Shown here in pieces: positions 37,001 to 49,000 of a stretch of 64,000 nucleotides of DNA. Location: NCBI GenBank assembly GCA_021613535.1, contig CP075497.1:6386001-6450000 (forward strand), written 5' to 3'. Made by a program: the position numbers and the translations under genes. The notes beneath the pieces were generated by a model. The model was given only the letters and a program-made list of their open reading frames with translations. It was not told where the DNA came from and did no database searches. Within the stretch, counting starts at the first letter, position 1. Every line of letters starts with the position of its first letter. This stretch comes from Adineta vaga. Lineage: Eukaryota; Rotifera.

Positions 37001-40000
37001 ATAATTTTGCATTGTTGATGAAGCACGTTCGACATATTCAAGTAATTTCTCCAATAAACTATACGCAAAACGCTTTTCACTCATTTGAGATGTAGTTACC
37101 GCTGTTAATGATGATGTCGATGAAACAAGTGCAGCTACAGCATTATTGGCTGTGTCATCTTCCAAAGTTTTTCTAAGAAAAAAAAGGAAATTGAATTTGA
37201 AAAATTATTTTGGGATAAAGTTTTTATTTACTTGACAACTCGATAACCGAAAATATTCAAATATTTGACAAGATCTTGATAGAATTTCAGATCTTTTTGT
37301 TTTTCTTTATCAGTTAATAAATCGTATGGTACAAGGCGAGAATGAAGACCACCACCTAAATGAAATAAACTAGGAGAATGAAAATTGAGTGAAATTTACT
37401 GACCAATTGCAGCAAGACGATTCTTCAGTTGTCGTGCCCAAATTTCATGAGCATTTTTAGCTAATGCTTCAGATAATTGCTACAGAGAAAAGAAATACAG
37501 ATATTTCTTTAGTTTCTTTCTGTCATAGACTTGAACTGAATCGTATTTTATTACCTGCATTTCACGATTTATAGTAACACTTGCAAAATCCATTGATTTT
37601 GGTATATAATCCGGTGCAGTTTTGTCTTTCTGTTTCTTTCTTTGTAATGGTTTCGTTGCGATACGTGTTACACCAGTATCAGTTTTTTCTAAGTGAAATT
37701 GTAATTTTTCAATCGATTTCAATGCTTCACGAATGGGATCTTCCAATTTTGCCGTATCCTAAATAAGATATTATAAGATGAACGATATATAAAAGCAAAA
37801 TATTAACTTTTCGATCAAGTTGTTTGTAAGGTTTCAAATTTGGATGTTGTCGATATTTATCATTGATCTGTTCACCACAAGTCCAGCCTTGTTCCATCTA
37901 AATAGAAAACTTTCGTTAATTAAAACAATAGATTTCATCTATCGATTTACTTTAGCATATGACCATTGATCATGTACACTTTCTCCATAAGCTTTGACAA
38001 ATTCTTCCAATTCAGGAGTCAATACCACACTAGAACACTTTCGATATGAATTTATCGAGAAATTTTTCTCTACAAACTTCGATGTATCAGCTGGATTGGG
38101 TTCATACATACGAGACATTTCTATTTTTTCTTGTTCTTGATCCAAATAATCTTGTTGACTCAATGCATATGAATAATCAGGCGATAGGGCACTACCGATA
38201 GCTATCGAAAAAAGAATACATATTGTATCTTAATTATCAATTTATATATTAACATTACCAGTTAAACATGGAAGAGCTTTACCAAACAATTCAGGATCAT
38301 AAGCCTAACATTAGATGAACATTTTCTCGTTTCATTAAAGAAAATCAATTCCGAAAAAAAAACATACTCGCGACGCAAGTGCATCAAAAATCTTTTGAAA
38401 AAGTAACATAGTTAACCGTTTTTCCTCTTCTGTCGCTGCTACACTATAATAACGACTACATCGTTCATACCATTGTGTTAACATCTACAATAGAAAAGAA
38501 TATTTCAAATGATGAATGACAAGAATATGAACGCTTACTCTTAATGGTACAATTGTTTGATCAGTTAATTCTGGTACATCATGAACAAGTTTTATTAACA
38601 ATGGTGTCATCATCGATGGTTTCAATTGACTAAATGATATGTATTTTTTATCGAAATAGTGAAATAAATAACTATTTACCTTGCAAAAGCAAGTAGAAAA
38701 TCACAAATAACATCAAGTTGATTTTTAGTTAATGAACGACATTTAGATAAACGATAGATCGTATGTAATGTTGATTCCAAAAGTGATGAACGATGTTCAC
38801 AATCATCAAAATATTGTGAATGAGATGTCATTAATGGTATCACACTATTACATAAATAACGATTTAATGCTAATGCCATATCACTTTCTGCTATTGCAGC
38901 CTATTGGAAAAAGTCACATTTATCTCAATGAATAGTTTATGAAAACGAAATGTTTTGGTTTACCATGTCGAGAATAGTAGCAGCACGAATATCAGGAAGA
39001 AATGCATCTTCAACCAGACGAAAGAATGTTTCTTGATCAGGAATACCATAGACACGTTCTAGAAACAATATAATCGACATTTTATGTGCAGGTTGAAGAC
39101 CTGGTGGCATTGAATTGTCATCTAAGAAAAAAACGAAGATTCTTCTGATTTCTTTGTATGTTACTCAAAAAATAAATAATCTACTTGGTAGAAGAAATTT
39201 AAGACCAAGAACACCTTCGAGATCGTGCATAGAAACAAGACTTTTAAGAATAGATTTTGCTCGAACAGCATTTGGTTTGCCCATTTTAATTGTTTCTTCG
39301 GATGGTGCACAACGTCCTAATAATTCCACTAGAATAGCATAGAATGATAATTCAGCTGACCCAAGTCAATATATTCTTCATCATCTTCATATGGTAAACG
39401 AACTTGAAGACGATCACTAGAATTAGACGAGAACAAAAACAAAAATGAGTAGATTTATGAAATAGAAAGAAATCAAATCGTTGTTTGGTTTATGTGAACA
39501 ACAAAAGGAATATTTTTTTAAAATGAGACAGGCATGCAATTGAACGACTACAACATTGAAAATAGAAGAGAAAACGACGACTAAACGGTCGACATTTATA
39601 TACTTTTTTATATATGTGCTTAGGAGGTCTAGTGAGATAGACAATTTGTGACTTGACACTTACGCTTCAGCCATACTTCTTGGTATCCAACGACTGCTAC
39701 AAAAATAGTCAGTGCATGTGCAACGAAACTCGAGTGAAATATGTAAGAATATTCAAATGAATGATAATAACAAAAACTATTTAACGTAACAAGATGAAAA
39801 CTAATTTTGTTTTCGATAAAACAAACTTCTTATCTTCATAGAATGGTTTCTATTGAGATTCTCGAATCTATTTTTCATAGATCAGTGACTGATATCAAAA
39901 GCAACAGTATCAATATTGGAACAAATAAAAGCTTTGTATGAAACTTGATATTTTGACTTCTTAACAATCAAAACAAAACTTACTATTCTTCGTTTAAATT

Positions 40001-43000
40001 ATGCATGCTTTCATCATCGATGATTTCTTGATAGGCAGCTTGTATAACTGGATCATCAGAATTTTGTCGTCGAGCAATATAAAGTGATTGCGCAATACCT
40101 TCTCGTATTGCTTTAAGTAAACCTCCACCTTCACCTCGTAATGCCGGACCTAAACAATCCGGTCGACGGATAAGAAGACGAACAACTAAATCTGCATTTT
40201 CTTCCACCGTATCACCTAAAAAAAAGAAACAAACTCGTTTATTCATTATCAATTTCAAACATTCCTCTTACCATTAACCCAAACGCAAAATTTCAAGAAA
40301 TCAAGAAATCTAATATAACATACGATTAATTGCAAGAGAAGAAAATCAAATAGAAAACGAACCGTTCACCATCAACAGGATCCCAGCCAATATCATGATA
40401 ACCTTGTAGAAATAATTCTTCATTTCTTGTCGTACCACAACGTGATAAATATGATGCTATTTTTTCTAAATGTGATTCACGTAAAGCTAAAGCTAATTCA
40501 TTATTATCCATAACACTAGCACTTGCTACATCTAATGGTGCTGAACCACGAAGTGATGGACGAGCTGAAAGAAAGAATACATATATGTATGAAAATCATT
40601 TTAAGAAAAATTCAAATAGTCAACATACAAAGTAACATAGAACTATTTTCCAATAGATAACTTAAATGTTCAAACATCGCACGTTGATTATGACGTGATG
40701 TACGACAGAAATATGATAAAAATTTACAACATGTTGTAACAAGTTCAACTTTATCTTCCTAAAAGAAAAACAAATCAAAAGATCCAACTGATTAATTTGA
40801 TAATTTACTTTAACTGGATGAATTTCTTGATTTTCTCCAGCTTCATTCGTTTGAGTAAGACCATCCATATCATTCATTGATGACATTGATGTTTGTTCTT
40901 GTTTACTTTTATTTAATCGATTTACCATAATTGCCATTACTGCTTCATGTACACAAAGTGTACGCATCAAATCTGGATGTTGATAAAAGACACGATTATC
41001 CATAATATCACTAAAGATCGATCAATTAGTTGTTCTAGTTTTCTCAGAATACTAAATGAAAATATTACTTTAAACATGCTATCATCATTTCTTCTTCATC
41101 CGAATCCATTTGTACAGTAAGAAGAGCACGAACGATACTTAATTTTCGCAATAATAATTTGATATCTGGTACTGATTTTTCATTGATAATATAAGCTCGT
41201 TCGATACATCGAGATACCTAAATTTAGTGAATGATATAACTAAGAATAGATTGATGCAAAATTATTACCTCTCCAATACCATCATATTGATTATAGATTA
41301 ATTTAAACATTTCTCGAATTAAATTTGGATCAGCAATATGTGTTCCACGGCCCCATTTAATAACAGTTGATTTAATAACTTCACAAAGAGTTTCTATAAA
41401 TGAACGAAAAATAAAACAATCAATCATAAAAATCGACATGGTTTCATAGATTTTACTTCCTGGTTTCCACATCAATTGATTATTGAAATTATTCATTGAT
41501 TTATTATCATTTTTCTTTAAAGCATGTCGTATAAGAATTTCAAGTAATCGTGAAAATAGAGAAATTTGTTCAGCATGATCCATCTCATTAGTTTTCGATA
41601 GTTTTGTTGCATTAGAAAAATCATCATTTGCCTAAAGAATAATCGTCAAAAACGAAAAACAAGTAATCAGTCAATCAAACCTCAACCACCTGTTGTAAAA
41701 TAAGTAAATTTGAATGGAAAGTTTTCAACATATCCTTGATTTCTTCTTGAATATCTTCATTTCCAACTGCTTCTTCTTCTGATTCACGTTTAAAATCCAT
41801 CAACGCTTGCATCTATAGAAAATAAAATTCTTCTCAAAAAAACATGTGTAAATAATAAGATTCAATCTACTTGATCTTTCGGTGGACAACGAAATTCTCG
41901 AGTTTTCTTTGCCATTAATGCCGGTGGTAAACTTGATTCTTTTAATACATTATATCGCCGTTTTTGATCCTAAAAAATATTCTTTTCATTTCGAAAGAAA
42001 TTCTATTCGTAACATACTGCTTGTAATCTTCCAACAAATTCTTCTGAAAATGCGACACAAGCTTCAATACGATATTGTAATTGATAATTACATAAATGTT
42101 GCAGAACAAAACATAATTGAAGTTTAACTGGTTCATCTAATTTCATTTGAAGTAAACCTTCATCTAAATGTTTATCAGAATCTAATCCAAATGATGCTGG
42201 ATCAATTAAGTGTAATAATTGCTGAATGTCATTCACTTCTAAATTAAATTTCAATGAATGAGAAAAAGAAGAACAGAATATTTTTCGTATCTTGTTACCT
42301 AATAAACCCATGACAAGAAGTGAATCAACTAATTGAAGTAATGGTCTAAAATCAAGGAAAAATTGAATGTAGAAAAATAGATATATAACTATTTCGATTA
42401 TTTACACGAGCCAATTCGAATAAGTACCACCCACTGGATCTCGAAGATGACTTGAATTTTTACCAATGGCATCAGTTAAAGAATTCATTATATATTCTTT
42501 AAGACTGAGAACATTGAATAGGGGTGGAACAAGTAATTTTCGTTCACGTTCGATTTTAAAACTATGATAATGAAAGAATAACAAATGAAAGTTTTTCAAC
42601 AATGACTTACTCTTCTTCTTTGATTAATTTTGGTCTTACTGATAGGAAATTTTCCATGGCTGGTATATACGTTGTTGTTGCATACATGTGTTGTTGTTCT
42701 GCTGAATTTTGTGAATGTAATACAGTATTCTTTCGAAGTAAACTTGATAATGGAATAATGAATTCATGTGAAGTTAAACTTCTGTAAAAGAAACAGAAAA
42801 CTCATTACAAAACTATCAACTAATTTATTCAAATTGCAGTACCGAGCTTTAACATGTGTTTCAAAATGTAAAGCAATTAGTAAATTATGAATACCAATTC
42901 GAATAGGTCCACATAGATCTAAATCAAATCATACAATTTGAATTTTAATGAGTGAAAATTCAAATCGATTTTTTAATTTACATGGATTTTTGACACAATA

Positions 43001-46000
43001 CATCAATTGTTTTTCATCAACTAATTTGCATATTTCATGTGATACACGATTATTTCCTTGTGCACAAATAGCATTGTATAAAGTTAATGTATTCGAACAG
43101 AAACTAAAGATTTCAGAAGACAAATCGAATAAAAAATGAAAATTTCATATCAATACTTGAGATTATCTTCATCTTCGACTAAATTTAATATATCCGTGCA
43201 TCGATCATCTTCAGGAATATAAACAGCTTCCATTTGAACTATGAAAAAGAAGAATATGAAAGAGAAATTTAGTTGTTCTAGATTGATTTACCAGGATCTT
43301 CCACGAAAACACTCCATCCACGAACATCCGATAATTTCAATTGTTGACAACGAAGATTTGTATTTGGTACACGTGACCAATGACAACGAATAAGTGATTG
43401 TAAATTTAAACGAGATGGTAATTGAGGAAGAAAACGTTCTTCACGATTTAAACTTGGAAATAAAGCAGCAGTCAATGGTAAACAATTCTAGTACAAAGAA
43501 AATCAATAATTTGAATCAGTTTTTTATAGTCTTACTTTGATACGTCCCAATTCAAATTGTAAAACTTCTTTTACAGTTGGTTCAACAAATACAGCTGGAT
43601 ATAGTTTTGTACTTGGTTCAACCTGAAAAAGTCGTAGAATTCATCCTGAATTAAAGTCATAAATTTTAACTATGAAAGCAATATATGTACAAAATACTAC
43701 AATAGTATTTATATGTCAACAAATTAATTGAGTCATTAATCAAATTGAATTTATATTTAATCGGAATTTCAGAGAATATTGTACAATATACCGAATATAA
43801 ACTTGTTATCGAAAAAATCTGATTATTTGGATTAGCTCTGTTTAGTTAGACTTGTAAAGGTTATGAAAATATTTTTTATCATTCGAAAAGAGCAATTCTG
43901 TGCGTGACCTCTTCATACATTTTCCGGATGTTTCTATATCTACAGCTGTTGATTTCTAATAAGGAAAGATCTTTTCCTATTATATTTATTCAATTCATAC
44001 CTCAAGTTTTTGTGCTGATTCTTTTCCATTAACATAAAAAGTTAATTGACCTGTTGACACGTCACATAAACATCCAATTAAGAGTCCATTAACAACGCGT
44101 CGTGCAACAGCTTCTTGATCCGGCATATTGTCTAATAAATCACTAGCACAAAACATATAAGCATCTTGTCGACTAGCACTTTCTAATATTGAACCATCTT
44201 CTCCTGTTTGTGTAATTGTACAACGTCGAATTAATTTCGATAATTTACTTGCTGATGTTGTTGATGTATCATCTGGAAGACTTTCCTTTAATAAAATAGG
44301 TTTGAATCTTGATGTTACCCAACCGATAAATACTGAACGAGGATTTTGGCCAGGTAATATTCTTACTGCATAATAGAATTCATAAACATGTTCATTAATA
44401 GCACGAATTTCATCATGTTCAAAATCGTTTGCTTGATCATTAAGTTCAGCTTCATTTTCTGTGAAGGATCGTCTAGTATTTATATTATTTAATTGTTTCG
44501 TTGGTATGCCTCCGGATGTTGATGAAGAATTTATTGTTGGAACTTTTAAAACAGATTGTGGTTGATTTTGTGCACTTCCACTTGTTGAACTAGTTCCACT
44601 AACTTTTACTGTACGTTTTGATACTTTTGGTTGCTGTTCATTTGGACCTTGAGGTTCTTTCGAGAAACGTTGAAAAAAATTATTGATTTTACTTGTTGAT
44701 CCTTTTGGATTGGTTTTACTCAAACGATCAATAGATTCATTTGTTGATGAACCATTCATTAAACCTCCTTGTCCAGTTCCATTCGCCATTGATGGTGATG
44801 GTGATGGTCCTTTCTTTGAAGTATTTGAATCACGAAATTTAACAAGTAAATTAGTTGGATTACGTCCTGATTTATTTGTAATCGAATCTGGTGAAAGAAA
44901 ATTTGGATTCGTATCAGTTTGATTAGTTAAATGTGAATCGATTGTATCAGATGTTCCATGTGAAAATGATTTTGTTCGACTAGCCGAACCTGATGTTGGT
45001 GGAAAAGCAAATGCACGTTTTTCTTCTTGTGAATCAATATATTCTTGTAAAGCTAATTGTCGTCGTTCAAGAGTCACTTGTCTACAAAAAACAAAATACA
45101 ATGAATAGATTGATTAAATTAACTAAATTGCTTATACTTTGGTGTGAATTTATCATGACAACAAAGAGGTAATGAGAGACGAAGAAATTCGAATTCAACT
45201 TTATCTAATGTTCCAAGTAATCGTGATTGAAGTTTGATTAATGGCGGATTATCTCGACTATATTAGAAAATAAAATGCAAAAGATAAAAAACCATTTTGT
45301 TAAACAAATACTGAAATACCTGGCACCAATTCGAGTTACTTCAAATGAAGATGAATCGGACTTAAGTGTTTCAAAACGAGGAATAAAATTTGAATACCAA
45401 AATGTTAAACTTCGTGTCATATTTCTAAAAGATTCCAATAGTATTTCGAACACAATCTTTCAAATACTTACACACAAAATGGTTCATATCCTTCTTGTAA
45501 ACCACAAGATGTAAAATATTTCAATGTATTAACATCTTGTCCAAAATTTAATCGTGCTTTTTGGCCACTGAATGATGTTAAAGCAGGAACATATCCGAGA
45601 CCATCAACTTCTAATCCATCAAAAGCAGTTTCATTACCAAAATTATCCAACATTAATTCTCCATTTAATGAAAAACTAATTGTTTTATCATGTAAATCAA
45701 TCATACAACCAACGACATCATTTTTTGACCATTGTTTACCAAAACCTTCGAATAAATTATGATGATAACGTCGAGCATTTAAACCATCAAATGCATATCC
45801 ATATCCATGTGAATCTGTTCCCAGAGGATAGGCTGCATCAAGTTTAGATACTTGTGCCCAACCAATTAACATTCGACCAGGTGTTAATAATTCAACTTCA
45901 TAATACCATTTACCTCGTGAAACTGCAAATGTTTGTTCAGCACGATATGTACGATAATTTGAAATATGTTCACACCTTGCTGAATTAGCTGCTTCTTTAT

Positions 46001-49000
46001 TATGACGATTGAGATCTTCAGCATCACCGGTCGGTGATTCAATTGTATAACCATATGCAAGAAGAGTTTTAACAGTTTCACTTGCTGTATCACGATTGAT
46101 CTTTTTTATACTATCATCAACAATAGCGTAAGGTATTAAATGAGGACTTCGTTTTTGACGTGGATTCTAAAAAGAATTTATTGAATTAGAGCACATGTCA
46201 TTTAGTCGATATTAGATTAGAAGAAACTTAACAGATATTTACAATATCAACAATAATAATCGATTTATCAGATTTCTTGTATATAGTACATCTAGACATG
46301 AATCTCAATTGCTAACTTAAATTTCTTTCGAGTTCCTTATTATTGATCATAGCAACTTGATCATTGAATATATATATATTAGAAATAAAAACTTGTAATC
46401 GGATATCATCAAAAACGCATGTAATTATAGAATCGAACAAGATCAAGTTACGGACTGTAAATATGTCGCACCCTGCAGGTTTTCATATGGAACTAGAGAT
46501 GAGTCTCGCCTTCTGAAATCAATCGAATGAATGCAAGATGAATCCTCATAAAGATTCGAAGTTGTTCTGACCTATACACTCACTCAAGAGAATCTCATCA
46601 AAGTCTGACAAAGATACTATCATATAATCAAGTATTAGCCTAGACAAGAGTAAGTACTTACATCAGCTACTCCATATGTAAATCCATCTTTAATTCTTCC
46701 AGCTGCCCAAACATTATGCGTATTTTCCGCTAGTGTTTCAATTAATTCTTCCATTTTTGTTGATAAAACAATATTTGACAGATCTAGTGGTTGTGGTTTA
46801 TAACCATTCGCTTGTACATATGTATTTGGTAATTTAACATATTTCAATCGACGATCATCAGTTTTTATTTCAACACCAATATGATAACCAAGAGCTAATA
46901 AACTCCTAAGAAAAAGAAATGTAAAAAATAAATCATTTTTCTCTATGAATTTACTTCAAATTTTCCATAGCTGTCGTTGTATGATATTGTTTTTCAGCGA
47001 GTGGAAGACGATCAAATGTTGTGAGACAAGGATGCATTTTCTGTGAATCATCTCGAAACTAAATAGAAGAGTAGTACATTTAATATTTGTAGAAAGCGTA
47101 AACTTACTTCACCGAAACGCCAACCACTGGATATTTTATTCATTGACCACATTTCATGAATATTTTCTGCTAATCGATCACGAACATTTTCCAGATGTAC
47201 AGGTAAAACAATATGAGTTGTTCGAACTGGTTGAGGAGTAAATGCAATATGATGTTGAAATTGTGTTGGACCATCCAAACGATTACGTTCAATATTACCA
47301 AATGAAAAACATGGTTCAATAGAAACTTTTTGTTTAGTTAACATTGCTTCATAAAGTGGAGCAGCTCCTTCAGGTGGTCGATGAATAAAACGACCATGTT
47401 CAGCACCAAATATAAATCGACAACTAGAGGAAGAAAGATATGCAATGTGAATTCGTTTCGAAAGAATTCTTTCGCATTTACCTAACACGAGATGATAGAG
47501 AAATTGCTGGATAAAACATTCCAGTTAAATTAAATTCTCTGAAAAGACCTTTAACAGGTAAACCATTTAATGAAAACCACATTTCCGGAATATTTAAATC
47601 TAATAAACATCCAATAACATCATTCTTCTTAAAACCAATATGTTGCATATTATCTGTTGGTAAAACAACTCGATTTGATACATCATAGGCTCGTCCAGCA
47701 AACCATACATTTCGTCCATCAAATCCATATGAATACGTATTATCACCAATTCCATTCGATGAAAAACCATCACCATGACCTGGTGATGGTTGAAAATCAG
47801 TTGTTGCCCAACCAATACGTATATGTGGTTGAACATGTGTTACTTGTTCAATATGATCAATAACAACTTCGAAATACCATTTTTTGTACATTGAGTCACC
47901 ATCTTCAACTCCAACAAGAATATTTGGACGCATACTAGAATAAATTACATTGTTGTTTTCTTGTTCATTTTTAATGTATAATCTGACATAGCCTTGAAAT
48001 TAAGGTTAAATCCAAGGCTTTTAGCATGGATAAATTCCTCTCTCAAGATACAGAAAAGCAGAAACGACCTTTCCTAACCATCTTGATAATTTTAATTCAT
48101 CATCGCTAATCAAGAACAGATTTAATAGAGTAATTATTTCTTTCGAAATTTTCTTCCTATTGTCTTATACTCTTTCACTTTCATCCGTCAATATAACCTT
48201 GACCTTTCTTAACCTATTACAACTTATCTTTTCTATCTACAAGATCTTAATCATTTGCAAGATATAGATCTATTTTCTCACCATGCTACATGATCAACTA
48301 AAGCAGTTTGTAGAAGAAGATCACGTCGTTGTAAAATATTTTCACAGATCAAATTTTGATTTGCACGTACAGCAACACCATTATTAACACAAAGTGAACA
48401 AAGTACATCAAGTACTTTCGGATCACGACCATTTCGATCAAGTAAAGCAATAACTAAAAAGAAGAATTATTCCATAGAAGAAAATCAATTATCACTCTCT
48501 AACTTACTTGCAAGAATATGTGATTCTGTAATCATATTTAATACTTCAGGACTATCAACTAATACACTATGAAGAACTTCCAAAACGCCACCAGATGCTT
48601 GTTGTGATTGTAAACGATTAACAAGCCAATTTAATCGAGCAGTTTGAGCAAAATTTGAACAATTTGTACGATTACCTTTTATTAAAGCAGCCAATACCAC
48701 ATAAAGTTTATTTGTAATATTTTCGATTTTTTCTTCAACACCTTCGAGTAATAATGATTTATCTCTTCGTTCACTGAAAAAATTTATTGCAGCAATTAAT
48801 ATTCGAATCATTCCCTAAAATAAACAATTCCATAGAAATATGAATGAAAATTTTCCTTCTATTTAATTTCGTACTTCTTCTTGAAATAGATCTTGTCGAT
48901 TTTTTAAAACTTTTAAACGAAGTTGTCGTTCTTCATGATCGAGTGTAGGTGATGGTTGAGAAAAAAATCCAATTAAATCTTTTAATAAAGCTTGAACTAC

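Noticed and set aside
41400-41460. Extra residues in the ryanodine receptor frame ([15 protein letters not shown])
   Set aside because: A normal 60-nt GT-AG intron (GTAAAA...TTATAG) removes them in frame, so they are an open intron rather than an insertion.
44683-44922. Plus-strand open frame opposite the ryanodine receptor insert exon
   Set aside because: It is the antisense shadow of a long low-complexity coding exon.
48214-48228. Sequence CTATTACAACTTATC resembling the core of the bdelloid spliced leader
   Set aside because: The match is short and imperfect, lies inside a ryanodine receptor intron, and lacks the downstream donor and Sm-site layout expected of a leader RNA gene.
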